Assembly (NCBI RefSeq): GCF_012985205.1 | Contig: NZ_JABEKS010000004.1 | Coordinates: forward strand, 1 to 64,000 | DNA from: Planctomonas sp. JC2975 | Lineage (GTDB): Bacteria; Actinomycetota; Actinomycetes; Actinomycetales; Microbacteriaceae | Length of the DNA stretch: 64,000 nucleotides | Direction: 5' to 3' | Shown: piece by piece, positions 36,546-45,168 of the stretch | Layout: each line of letters begins with the position of its first letter | Numbering within the stretch: position 1 is the first letter of the stretch | Program-made: the position numbers and the translations under genes | Notes under the pieces: generated by a model | What the model saw: only the letters and a program-made list of their open reading frames with translations | Database searches by the model: none | What the model was told of the DNA's origin: nothing

Positions 36546-37199
36546 TCACGCCGTGACTGTTGGCTCGGAGGCCCTCGGCGGCGCGGACTGCTCGCCTGGT
36601 CGGCTCTGGATTCCGTCGATGAACAGGTCGATACCGAACGTGAATTCCTCCGCCGCGTCGCGGTCACTCAACGGGGAGAGGCTCTCGGTGGGCACGACTA
36701 CGCCGAGACTGTCGTACTGCATGCGCTGCTGCTCGTGCCACACCTGCCCGATGACGAAGTGCAGGAGTGCCGTCGCCGCGCGCTCCGCGAAAGCCGCCTC
36801 GTAACCGTCGTCGGTGATCGCGGCGGCGAGTCCGTCTCGCGCAGCAGTGGATCCGAGGCCGAGGGCCAGTGTGCTCGAGACGACTTCCGCACCGTCGCGG
36901 TACGCGAGCAGCGCGTCGCGGAGTGCCAACGCCTCGGAACGCGTTCGAGAGGCGTCCGCGCCGTCCTGCTGTCCGCCGTGCTGCTGTCCGCGGGTCTGCG
37001 CGACGATCCGGTCTGCGAGGTCTGCGAGGAGGCTCTGCTTGTTGGGGAAGTGCCAGTACAACGCGCTGGGCTGCACGTCGAGGGCTGCCGCGAGCCGTCG
37101 CATCGTGAGCTCGGGCAGTCCGTCGTCGTCGAGGATCCGCAGCGCCGCCAGTGCCACGTCTTCCCGAGTGTGACGACGCCCGTTACCCGTTCCAGCCAT
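36546..37199 (-). CDS. bioQ: TetR-family biotin regulator BioQ
   Basis: A 217-residue TetR-class protein: VALAALRILDDDGLPELTMR, RLAAALDVQPSALYWHFPNK as HTH (about 12-52) and a TetR-type C-terminal ligand domain. The identification as BioQ rests on the three TGAAC-N3-GTTCA palindromes upstream, which match the 13-bp BioQ operator described in Corynebacterium and Mycobacterium, and on its divergence from the BioY operon. The ATG at 37199 lies just beyond the operators; the longer open frame runs through them. It probably represses both directions when biotin is ample. Confidence 0.82.
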   Translation of the reverse strand: MAGTGNGRRHTREDVALAALRILDDDGLPELTMRRLAAALDVQPSALYWHFPNKQSLLADLADRIVAQTRGQQHGGQQDGADASRTRSEALALRDALLAYRDGAEVVSSTLALGLGSTAARDGLAAAITDDGYEAAFAERAATALLHFVIGQVWHEQQRMQYDSLGVVVPTESLSPLSDRDAAEEFTFGIDLFIDGIQSRPGEQSAPPRASEPTVTA

Positions 37200-37212
37200 G
37201 TCCCAACTATAG

Positions 37213-37255
37213 TGAACGCCGTTCAGGTGAACAGCGTTCAGGTGAACGCTGTTCA
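37213..37255. promoter_or_regulatory. Three tandem BioQ operators
   Basis: Palindromes TGAAC-GCC-GTTCA (37213-37225), TGAAC-AGC-GTTCA (37228-37240) and TGAAC-GCT-GTTCA (37243-37255) repeat with an exact 15-bp period between bioQ and bioY. All three have perfect 5-bp arms. Confidence 0.85.
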
Positions 37256-37274
37256 AGTGTTGTGAGGTGACGCG

Positions 37275-37898
37275 ATGACCGTTCTTCCCCGTGCGCGACG
37301 ACTCGACGTGACGGACCTTGCAAGAGTGGCCGTGTTCGCCGGGATCCTCGCGGTGCTCGGCCTCCCAGGGAGTTTCACCGTTCTCGGCGCAGTGCCGATC
37401 ACTGCGCAAACGCTCGGCGTGATGCTCGCCGGTGCCGTGCTGGGGCCCTGGCTGGGCGCCCTGTCGGTGACGGTGTTCCTCGCCCTCGTGACTGCCGGAC
37501 TACCGCTGTTGGCCGGCGGGCGCGGAGGAATCGGCGTGTTCTTCGGCCCCTCAGCCGGATACCTCCCCGGCTGGATCCTCGGTGCCTTGGTGATAGGGCT
37601 CATCGTTCACGCCGGGCACCGTAAACCCGTGACCTGGCGCACCCTGGTGGGTGTGATCGTCGGCGGCATCGTCGTGGTCTATGCGCTGGGCATCCCGATT
37701 CAGAGCGTCGTCACGCGACTGCCCCTTGGCGAGACCGCGCTGACGAGCCTCGTGTTCGTCCCCGGCGATCTCGCCAAGGCTGTGATCGCGACGACGGTCG
37801 TCATGACACTGCTGCGCGCCAACCCGCGTGCATTCCGCCGGACGTGGCCGACGAAGGCACCCGAAGACGTTCCCGCCGAGCCTGTACGCCAGCGATGA
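37275..37898 (+). CDS. bioY: Biotin ECF transporter substrate-binding protein BioY
   Basis: A 207-residue integral membrane S component that binds biotin with very high affinity and works with the BioM/BioN energy module. About six hydrophobic helices are present, with the BioY signature GGRGGIGVFFGPSAGYLPGW near residue 80 and PITAQTLGVMLAGAVLGPWLG near 41. It is the first gene of a six-gene operon and its stop overlaps the ligase start (ATGA). Three BioQ operators lie 20-60 bases upstream. The C-terminal 30 residues are hydrophilic. Confidence 0.95.
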   Translation: MTVLPRARRLDVTDLARVAVFAGILAVLGLPGSFTVLGAVPITAQTLGVMLAGAVLGPWLGALSVTVFLALVTAGLPLLAGGRGGIGVFFGPSAGYLPGWILGALVIGLIVHAGHRKPVTWRTLVGVIVGGIVVVYALGIPIQSVVTRLPLGETALTSLVFVPGDLAKAVIATTVVMTLLRANPRAFRRTWPTKAPEDVPAEPVRQR

Positions 37899-39004
37899 TC
37901 GTCCCCCTCCGCGGCAACACCACCGGGTTGCTCGAGCAACTGCAGACCTTGCGCCGACAAGGCCAGATCCCGCTCGTCGGTGACGAGCGCTGGCCGCAAG
38001 ACCAATGGGATGCCGTACGGGCGATCACCGCCAGCGCCGAGCCACCGGCGGGAGCAGCCTGGGCGACCTTGACCTCAGGCAGCAGCGGGTCGCCCCGCAT
38101 CGTGCTCCGCACCGCCCGATCATGGTCCGCGTCGTTCGCCACGATCGGAGAACTGCTGCGTGCCGGTCCTGACGACGCCGTTCTGCTCCCGGCCCCACCT
38201 GCGGCGTCGATGACGCTGTTCTCCCTCGCCCACGCCCTCGACGGCGGACCGCGACCCGTCTTCGGACGGGGCGACTGGTCAACGGCGACCTGCCTGCACG
38301 GCACGCCACAGGCACTTCGAGCCGTGCTCGACGCCGGACCTCCGCCCCTGCTGCGAACGGCATTGGTCGGCGGCTCCCACGTCGGCGACGCACTCCGGAA
38401 GCGGGCGGAAGCGGCGGGTATCGAACTCGTCGCGTATTACGGCGCCGCCGAACTCTCCTTCGTTGCAACCGACAGCGGAGACGGACTCCGCGCGTTCCCC
38501 GGAGTCGAACTCAGCATCCGGAACACTGAACTCTGGGTGCGGTCCCCGTTCACCGCCCTCGGCTATCTCGGCCCAGACGGACCCCTGCGACGGGACGGCG
38601 AGTGGGCGACAGTCGGCGACCGGGCAGAACTCGTCGACAACCGAATCCGCCTACTCGGCCGTGCGGACGACGCCATCCTCAGCGCGTCGGCGACGATCGT
38701 TCCCGAAGAGGTCGAGGCAGTACTCCGCTCCCTGCCGGGCATCCGCGATGCGATCGTGTTCGGCCTCCCCCAGGGCCGCATCGGCGCCCTGGTCGCCGCC
38801 ATCCTCGAACTCGACGAATCGCCGAGCCCGACACTCACCACGGCAGAACAGCTCCGCACCGCAACCACCGAACAGCTGGCACCCGCACACCGCCCGCGGA
38901 GATGGTTCACCGGCGCAATCCCCCGCACCGACTCCGGGAAACCAGCCCGTGCCGAAGCGATGCGACGCGCGCTCAACGGAGAGGCCGACCGTCTTGTCGT
39001 CTAA
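37895..39004 (+). CDS. Compact AMP-forming acyl-CoA ligase (MenE-like)
   Basis: A 369-residue ANL-superfamily adenylating enzyme with ATP loop TLTSGSSGSPR (about residue 59), AYYGAAELSF, WATVGDRAELV, LLGRADDAILSASATIVPEEVE and PRTDSGKPAR with the C-terminal catalytic lysine. It is shorter than most acyl-CoA ligases (500+), missing most of the first subdomain as MenE-type proteins do. MenE itself is unlikely: no other menaquinone gene is near. Placement between bioY and bioMN, with overlaps on both sides, suggests that biotin, a biotin catabolite or pimelate is the acyl substrate (inference). Confidence 0.88.
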   Translation: MIVPLRGNTTGLLEQLQTLRRQGQIPLVGDERWPQDQWDAVRAITASAEPPAGAAWATLTSGSSGSPRIVLRTARSWSASFATIGELLRAGPDDAVLLPAPPAASMTLFSLAHALDGGPRPVFGRGDWSTATCLHGTPQALRAVLDAGPPPLLRTALVGGSHVGDALRKRAEAAGIELVAYYGAAELSFVATDSGDGLRAFPGVELSIRNTELWVRSPFTALGYLGPDGPLRRDGEWATVGDRAELVDNRIRLLGRADDAILSASATIVPEEVEAVLRSLPGIRDAIVFGLPQGRIGALVAAILELDESPSPTLTTAEQLRTATTEQLAPAHRPRRWFTGAIPRTDSGKPARAEAMRRALNGEADRLVV

Positions 39005-40115
39005 CCCCCACCCCGTCATCATCGCCGCCAGACGCACACCCATCGCCACCCGCGGCCGCGCACTCGGCGAGCTGACCATCACCGACCTCGCCGCACCGGT
39101 CATCCGCGCAACCATCGCCGACGCCGAAGCGACCTTGGGAGCACCGGCCGACATCGCCGACGTCATCCTCGGCAACTGCATGGGTCCAGGTGGCAACCCC
39201 GGGCGTGCGGCCGCGCTCGCCGCCGGGCTCGGCCAGCTCGTCCCGGGAGGAACGGTCGACCGTCAGTGCGGCAGCGGTCTCGCCGCGATCCTCGACGCAG
39301 CTGTCGCCAGTCGCTATGACCGGCGGATGCGTGTCGCCGGCGGCGTTGAGAGCGCCTCGACTGCTCCGGCGCGCTCGATTGACGGCATCCCCTACGCGAA
39401 GGCCCCGTTCACTCCGCACGGATTGCCCGACCCCGACATGACACGTGCCGCCGAAGAACTCGCCGCACATGACGGCATCACGCGTGCCCGCCAGGATGCT
39501 CATGCCGCTCGCAGTCACGCCCGGGCGCGCGCCGCACAGGCGGAGGGCCGCCTCACGGCCGAACTGGTCCCCCTGGCCGGGCTTCTCCACGACGACGCGA
39601 TCGGCGGTGCCGAGAAGCTGCTCCCCCGGCTGACGCCGCTCTTCCCTGGCGGAACTCTGACCGCCGGGACCGCGACACGGATCAGTGACGGCGCTGCGAG
39701 CGTTGTCGTCGCGCCCCCCGGTACCGCATCCGGGCTCGCCGTCCGTGCCTCGGCCGTGATCGGCTGCGACCCGGCACTGCCCGGGATCGGCGCGGCTGCT
39801 GCGATCCGTGCGGCGCTCGCGGCCGCGGACGCGGATCTTGCAGACATCGCCGCATTCGAGATCGTGGAGGCCTTTGCGGCGCAAAGCCTCGCGGTGCTCG
39901 GAAGGCTGGGGCTCACGGACAACGATCCGCGCGTCTGCTCCGACGGCGGGGCACTCGCGCTGGGGCATCCCTGGGGTGCAAGCGGAGCAGTCGCCGTCGT
40001 GCGTCTGTTCAGCCGTCTGGTCCGCCGCGATGCGCCACCCGGAACCCTCGGGGTGGCCGCGGCATCAGTAGGCGGCGGCCTGGGGATCGCCGCCGTGCTG
40101 GAGGTTGTGCGATGA
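38994..40115 (+). CDS. Thiolase-family protein with altered catalytic residues
   Basis: A 373-residue thiolase-fold protein. The nucleophilic cysteine is kept (DRQCGSGLAAI, Cys92), as is the GHP histidine (ALGHPWGASGA, His325). The NEAFA asparagine is Val (IVEAFAAQ), the preceding VNVNGG reads VCSDGG, and the second catalytic cysteine of the CxGGG motif is Ser (ASVGGG, about Ser358). The start is a TTG at 38994 with GGAGAGG 9 bases upstream, overlapping the ligase by 11 bases; no better start exists. It overlaps bioM by 4 bases. Role unknown, perhaps CoA-thioester cleavage linked to biotin. Confidence 0.85.
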   Translation: MSSNPHPVIIAARRTPIATRGRALGELTITDLAAPVIRATIADAEATLGAPADIADVILGNCMGPGGNPGRAAALAAGLGQLVPGGTVDRQCGSGLAAILDAAVASRYDRRMRVAGGVESASTAPARSIDGIPYAKAPFTPHGLPDPDMTRAAEELAAHDGITRARQDAHAARSHARARAAQAEGRLTAELVPLAGLLHDDAIGGAEKLLPRLTPLFPGGTLTAGTATRISDGAASVVVAPPGTASGLAVRASAVIGCDPALPGIGAAAAIRAALAAADADLADIAAFEIVEAFAAQSLAVLGRLGLTDNDPRVCSDGGALALGHPWGASGAVAVVRLFSRLVRRDAPPGTLGVAAASVGGGLGIAAVLEVVR

Positions 40116-40792
40116 GCATTCACCTCCAGGAGGTCTCCGTCAGGCTCGGGGATGTCGACGCGTTATGTGAACTGTCCATCGCCGTCGACGCGCGGACCGT
40201 CGCGGTCATCGGCGAGAACGGGTCCGGCAAATCCACATTCGCCCGACTCGTCGGCGGCCTCGTCCGTCACACCTCCGGCACGCTGCAGATTCTGGGATTC
40301 GACCCAGCGGCCCAAGCCGCCCAACTCCAGAGACGCATCGCCATGGTCTTCAGCAACCCCGATGCGCAGATCCTGATGCCGACGGTCGCCGAGGACGTCG
40401 CCTTCTCGCTCCGCGCGGAGCGGCTTCCAGCCGCCATGGCGCGCGAGCGAGTTGCAGTCGCCCTCGACCGATTCGGTCTCACCGAATTGGCCGACCGATC
40501 AGCGCACGACCTCTCCGGCGGACAAAAACAGCTTCTGGCCCTCTGCGGTGCATTCGTGCGCGAACCCGACCTGATCGTGGCCGATGAGCCCACCGCGTAC
40601 CTCGACGCCCGCAACGCACGACGCGTTGCCGACCACCTTCTCGCGGATACCGGCCATCGGCTCGTGCTCGTCACGCACGACCTCGAGCTCGCACGCCGGT
40701 GCGACACTGCCCTGTTGTTCGGCGGAGGAAGGCTGGTCGCCTCAGGCGACCCGGCCACGGTCACCGCGCAGTACGAAGAGGCTCTACGGTGA
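40112..40792 (+). CDS. bioM: Biotin ECF transporter ATPase BioM
   Basis: A 226-residue ABC ATPase of the energy-coupling factor type. It has Walker A GENGSGKST (about residues 34-42), Q-loop FSNPDAQIL, signature LSGGQKQ, Walker B DLIVADEPTAYLD and the switch histidine VTHD. It powers biotin uptake through BioY with BioN. It overlaps both the thiolase upstream (ATGA) and bioN downstream (GTGA). The order bioY-ligase-thiolase-bioM-bioN splits the transporter genes but keeps them in one coupled operon. Confidence 0.95.
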   Translation: MSIHLQEVSVRLGDVDALCELSIAVDARTVAVIGENGSGKSTFARLVGGLVRHTSGTLQILGFDPAAQAAQLQRRIAMVFSNPDAQILMPTVAEDVAFSLRAERLPAAMARERVAVALDRFGLTELADRSAHDLSGGQKQLLALCGAFVREPDLIVADEPTAYLDARNARRVADHLLADTGHRLVLVTHDLELARRCDTALLFGGGRLVASGDPATVTAQYEEALR

Positions 40793-41400
40793 TCACCTTG
40801 TATCGGCCAGGAAACGGGTTCTTGCATCGCATGCCCACCGGACGCAAGACCGTGCTCATCCTCGCCCTGGTGCTGTGCGTCTCTCTGCTCCCATCGGCGT
40901 GGTGGGCCGCGACGATCACGGCAGTCATGACCGTCCTCACCTACGTGGTCGCAGGGTTGGGCGACGGGCTGCTCGGAATGCGCAGCCTGGCACGCCAAGT
41001 CACCACGCTCCGCTGGATGCTCGCCATCACGCTGGCCAGTCAGCTCCTCTTCCTCGGCCCCGAGCCGGCCGTCTCGAGCACGATCCGCATCTGCGCGGCG
41101 GTCAGCCTCAGCGCGCTCCTCCCGCTGACCACCCGGGTGACGGCGATCCTGGACGCAATCGAACACGGATTGCGACCGCTCGCCTACCTCCGTCTCGATC
41201 CCAAGCGGGCGGCGATCACACTCACCGTGGCCTTCACGACCATCCCTGCGCTCGCAGGCCTCGCGCGCGAGGTTCGTGATGCACAGCGAGCCCGTGGCGC
41301 ACGCGGCAGCCTGCGCACCTTCGCCGTGCCCTTCCTCGTACTCGCCTCGCGTCACGCGTTCCAACTCGGTGATGCCCTCACCGCCAGGGGCATGCGATGA
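40789..41400 (+). CDS. bioN: Biotin ECF transporter transmembrane protein BioN
   Basis: A 203-residue ECF T component with about five transmembrane segments and the two cytoplasmic coupling motifs with Ala-Arg-Gly (DAQRARGARG and GDALTARG) that contact the ATPase. The GTG at 40789 lies inside the bioM stop (GTGA), and the stop overlaps the CHY zinc-finger gene (ATGA). Earlier in-frame codons lie inside bioM and lack a ribosome site. Confidence 0.93.
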   Translation: MITLYRPGNGFLHRMPTGRKTVLILALVLCVSLLPSAWWAATITAVMTVLTYVVAGLGDGLLGMRSLARQVTTLRWMLAITLASQLLFLGPEPAVSSTIRICAAVSLSALLPLTTRVTAILDAIEHGLRPLAYLRLDPKRAAITLTVAFTTIPALAGLAREVRDAQRARGARGSLRTFAVPFLVLASRHAFQLGDALTARGMR

Positions 41401-41732
41401 CCGCGCCGCGTCCGCGTGTACGCGGCCCCGTCGTCGACGACCAGACCCGCTGCATCCACTACTCGACGCCGCTCGACATCATCGCGATCGAATTCGCCTG
41501 CTGCCGCGAGTTCTACCCCTGCCATCTCTGCCATGACGAGACCGCGGACCACCCTGCCAAACAGTGGCCCTTCGCAGATCGCGACCGAACCGCGGTGCTC
41601 TGCGGCGTCTGCGGACACCTGCTGACGATCTCCGTCTACCTGCTGGCAGACAGCTGCCCGGCCTGCGCGTCGCTGTTCAACCCGGGGTGCAAACTGCACA
41701 GCCAGTACTATTTCCGGCCGGAGCCCCGCTGA
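41397..41732 (+). CDS. CHY zinc-finger protein
   Basis: A 111-residue protein that is essentially one CHY zinc finger: TRCIHYSTPLDIIAIEF, CCREFYPCHLCHDET, then AVLCGVCGHLLT, CPACASLFNPGCKLH and a YYF end. The Cys/His ligands are all present, enough for about three zinc ions. Eukaryotic relatives are ubiquitin ligase parts, while short bacterial ones have no known role. It overlaps bioN by 4 bases and so is the last gene of the biotin operon, which is an unexpected placement. Confidence 0.9.
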   Translation: MTAPRPRVRGPVVDDQTRCIHYSTPLDIIAIEFACCREFYPCHLCHDETADHPAKQWPFADRDRTAVLCGVCGHLLTISVYLLADSCPACASLFNPGCKLHSQYYFRPEPR

Positions 41733-41772
41733 TCCTTCGGCTGTGACGGCGGAGACTGTACTGGTGGCTGAG

Positions 41773-42186
41773 ATGGATTCGCGAGACGCAAGGATCATCG
41801 CGGTGCTGACAGTCGAGGATCCGGCCGCGGCGGTCGACTTCTATCGGCGTGCGTTCGGCGCGGTCGAGCTCCACCGGAACTCTTATGCGGATGGTCGTTT
41901 CGTCGCGGAGCTGTCCATCGGTGGCGCTCACGTGCGGGTGGCACCGGCGAGCGCCGGGGACCGCTCCCCCGCGGCGCTCGGCGGCACGAGCGTTCGATTG
42001 AACCTGCTGGTGGAAGACCCTGACTCGGTGGCGGAACGTGCCGTCGCCGCAGGCGCACGCGAAGTCGCCCCGATCGCCGATCAGGATTACGGCCTTCGGC
42101 AGGGCCGTTTCGCCGACCCGTTCGGGCATCACTGGCTGATCGGCCGGCCTCTCGCGGGCGGAGCCGGCGACTGGGCTATCACCTGA
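41773..42186 (+). CDS. VOC-family protein, PhnB-like
   Basis: A 137-residue glyoxalase/VOC-fold protein: IIAVLTVEDPAAAVDFYRRAF at the N-terminus and RFADPFGHHWLIGRPLAGG at the C-terminus are typical of PhnB-like proteins. The ATG at 41773 gives the usual family start; a GTG 30 bases upstream in frame is possible. The substrate is unknown. It follows the biotin operon by 40 bases on the same strand and may be partly read through, although no overlap is seen. Confidence 0.82.
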   Translation: MDSRDARIIAVLTVEDPAAAVDFYRRAFGAVELHRNSYADGRFVAELSIGGAHVRVAPASAGDRSPAALGGTSVRLNLLVEDPDSVAERAVAAGAREVAPIADQDYGLRQGRFADPFGHHWLIGRPLAGGAGDWAIT

Positions 42187-42401
42187 GCGTCGGTGTAGCA
42201 CAAGCGGATACCCGAGTGCCGCGCTCTGCCGATCAGCGCGAAAGTTGCCCTTGAACGGCTGATGTGCGCCACCTGCAGGCACCGGCGTCGGCGACACTCG
42301 TACACCGGGAGCACGATCGCTTCCCGACGCGGCTCGTGGAGCCGACGCGTGCCCGGGCGGGCGAATGCCGCCGGAGGCTCGCCTCCTGCTAGTTTCCCTG
42401 C

Positions 42402-42908
42402 ATGTCCCTGTCAGATGTCCTTGACGTCGTCAGCTCTGTCGCGCTCGTCGCGGGCGGTCTGTTCGCCGCCTACCAGTTGGTGGAACTTCGCCGACAACGC
42501 CGCCGCGAGGCGATCATCGACCTCGTGCGCTCGTTTCAGAGCGGCGAATTCACGGCCGCCCTGGCGGCGGTCAACTCGCTCCCGGACGACGCCGACCTTG
42601 CGACCATCCGGCGCACCCTCGGCGACGACGGCCGCGACCGCGTCTTTCTCGTCGGTCTCACGTGGGAGAGCCTCGGAGTGCTCGTGTTCCGCCGCGAGGT
42701 CGACATGGCGACAGTCGATGACTTCTTCAGCGGCGCAATCAGCATCTCGTGGGTCAAACTCCGTGCCTTCGTGGAGGAGGACAGGCGCCTTCTCGGGCGC
42801 GCCACCGTGTGGGAATGGTTCCAGTGGCTGGCTGAGCGCATGACCGAACGCGAAAGCGGCACAACCCCTGTGCCGGCTCACGTCGCGTATCGCGACTGGA
42901 AGCCCTGA
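42402..42908 (+). CDS. Hypothetical protein with one N-terminal membrane helix
   Basis: This 168-residue protein has an N-terminal hydrophobic helix (DVVSSVALVAGGLFAAYQLV), then RRQRRREAIIDLVRSFQ and a soluble helical part rich in Trp and Arg. The layout resembles DUF4760-type proteins with a single anchor and a cytoplasmic helical domain. No enzyme motif is visible. It stands alone between the VOC gene and a hairpin. The 215 bases upstream show no other gene. Confidence 0.7.
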   Translation: MSLSDVLDVVSSVALVAGGLFAAYQLVELRRQRRREAIIDLVRSFQSGEFTAALAAVNSLPDDADLATIRRTLGDDGRDRVFLVGLTWESLGVLVFRREVDMATVDDFFSGAISISWVKLRAFVEEDRRLLGRATVWEWFQWLAERMTERESGTTPVPAHVAYRDWKP

Positions 42909-42916
42909 TCCCAGCT

Positions 42917-42935
42917 GCGGGGCCCGTCGGCCCGC
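42917..42935 (+). terminator. Possible terminator
   Basis: GCGGGGCC-CGTC-GGCCCGC forms a compact GC hairpin 9 bases after the stop of the preceding gene. The remaining bases to 43205 look like promoter/leader sequence with no gene. Confidence 0.45.
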
Positions 42936-43205
42936 GAACTACCCGCCGAGGGCGTCGATCCCCCAGGCTCATCACGAACTCGGCGTTCTGCAGCGACAAC
43001 GCAACCGGTCAGGAATGCACGTTTCACCTTCACGTCGCCGACGTCCCGCTCGTCGTACCTGTGAAGTCTCGACGACGGCGTTAGCAACGCGGTCATCGCC
43101 GATTCGTCGCGAATTCACCTCCCGTGTCCACCGTTTGGGGGTGCACGCGCGGTTCGAGGTGTCATCGAAGGACGCCGCCGCTCGGGCTGATGACGGAGGA
43201 GTCCG

Positions 43206-45022
43206 ATGACACACAGAACAAGGGCCCGTGCGGCGATCGCCGCGACGAGCCTCGCGGCACTCGCCGCGGCCACCTTCGCCGGGGTCGGCACGGCGGCGAG
43301 CGCGTCGGCCGCGGTTCCCTCCGCCAGGGCCGGGCACGCGCAGCACGTCCTGCTCATCTCCGTCGACGGCATGCACCAGAGCGACCTCGACTGGTACATC
43401 TCCCAGCACCCGAGTTCGACCCTCGCGAAGCTGACGCATGGCGGCAGCGAATACACCAACGCGGAAACGTCGAATCCGTCGGACTCCGATCCGGGCGGCA
43501 CCGCGTTGATGACCGGCGGCAACCCCAAGACCACCGGCGTGTACTACGACGTCGAGTACAGCCACACCGTGGATGAAGCGGGCTCCCCGTGCACGCCCGG
43601 CAAGGCGGCGACGGGCGGCGACGTCGTCTACGACTCCCCGGATGACGCGCTTGCCGCGGTGCCGGACCTGCTCAACCCGTCGAACGGCACCTTCCCCTCG
43701 TTCGACGAGAACGGCTCGATCTATGCGGGCGGCGCTGACAAGAACCCCGCCGCCATCATGAATCTGAAGTTCGACCCGAAGACGTCGCTGAACCCGGCGA
43801 CGTTCCCGGTCGATCCGACGACCTGCCAGCCGATCACGCCGTGGGACTACCTGGGCGACAACACCATCTTCCAGGTGATCCACAACGCCGGTCTGCGTAC
43901 CGCGTGGTCGGACAAGCACGAGGTTTACGCATCGTTCAACGGACCGGGATCGAACGGTCAGAGCATCGACGACCTGTTCTCGCCTGAGATCGACTCGCAG
44001 GCGGTCATGCCGAACGGCGTTCCGTATCCGCAGGACGACGACTGGGCTCACATCGACGCGGCGACCAAGCAGTACGACGGCTACAAGGTGCAGGGAATCC
44101 TGAACGAGATCGACGGATTCGACCACTCCGGCACGTCCAAGGTCGGCACCCCGGCGATCTTCGGCATGAACTTCCAGACCGTCTCGGTCGCGCAGAAGAT
44201 CAAGTCGACCCCGACCACGCTGATCAAGAACGCCAACGGTTCCTACACCACCAGCGCACCGCAGGCCGGTGGATACCAGTGGGTCAACGGCAAACTCGTT
44301 CCCGGTCCAGTGCTCTCCAGCGCCCTCGACTACATCGACGCCCAGCTCGGCCGCATGGTCTCGACGATCCACAAGGAGGGGCTGACCGGCAAGACCACGA
44401 TCATCCTCACCGCCAAGCACGGCCAGTCGCCGCAGATCCGACGAAGCTGGTCACCGTCAAGGACGGCCCGATCATCGACGCGATCAACGCCGCGTGGGCC
44501 CAGACCCACCCGGCCGACACCAAGCTGATCGTGGCCGGCACCGACGACGACCTGTGGCAGTCCTACCTGTCGGACAACTCGCAGACCGCGGACGACTTCG
44601 TCAAGGCGTACCTGTGGAGCCACACCGCTCAGGGCCTCGATGTCAACGGCAAGCCGGTCACGCTGCAGCACTCCGGTCTGAACCAGATCTGGGCGGGCAA
44701 GGATGCGGCGAACTTCTTCGGCGTCGCCGTGAACAGCGGGCACTACCCGGATGTCTTCGGCGAGGTGCAGGAGGGCGTCGTGTACTCCGGCCCGACCAAG
44801 CTCGCCGAGCACGGTGGGCTGAACACGGGCGACCGCCACGTGCTGATGGTCGTCGACGGGCCAGGTGTGCCGTCCAAGGTCGATTCCGCACCGGTGGAGA
44901 CGACCCAGGTGGCACCGACGATCCTCGCGGCGCTCGGGCTCAACCCCTCGTCGCTGACCGCCGTCCAGAAGGAGGGCACCCAGGTGCTCCCCGGCGTCAT
45001 CGGATCACGACGCGACAACTGA
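43206..45022 (+). pseudogene. Secreted alkaline-phosphatase-superfamily enzyme, frameshifted
   Basis: An exported phosphodiesterase/phosphatase-like protein with a signal peptide (AAIAATSLAALAAATFAGVG, cleavage near ASASA). The alkaline phosphatase core has HVLLISVDGMHQSDLDWY and a nucleophile region GGTALMTGGNPKTTGVYYD. At 44435/44436 one base, probably a G, is missing from CAG-ATCCGACG. The first frame ends at 44528, while the next frame continues with matching sequence (TKLVTVKDGPIIDAI, then TGDRHVLMVVDGPGVP) to 45022. If the base were present the protein would be about 605 residues. This is either a true recent frameshift or a sequencing error. Confidence 0.85.
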
Positions 45023-45051
45023 TCAGAACGCATCCGCGGCCGATCTGAGCC

Positions 45052-45091
45052 GACGGTGAGGGCCGGGGTCATTGCTCCGGCCCTCACCGTC
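45052..45091 (+). terminator. Strong terminator hairpin
   Basis: A perfect 15-bp stem (GACGGTGAGGGCCGG with CCGGCCCTCACCGTC) and 10-base loop lies 30 bases after the phosphatase gene. It is one of the strongest hairpins in the window. Confidence 0.8.
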
Positions 45092-45168
45092 TTCGCGACT
45101 CTTCCGCAGTGCGACGGGATCCCGCCTTTGCACGTCCTGACTGTCGGTGAGACGCGGTACCGTCAGCC

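Noticed and set aside
37895-39004. menE (o-succinylbenzoate-CoA ligase) proper
   Set aside because: Length and motifs fit, but no other menaquinone gene is near and it is embedded in a biotin operon.
42972-44420. Antisense frame of 482 residues over the phosphatase
   Set aside because: Composition is that of a GC-rich shadow; the sense frame has a signal peptide and active-site motifs.
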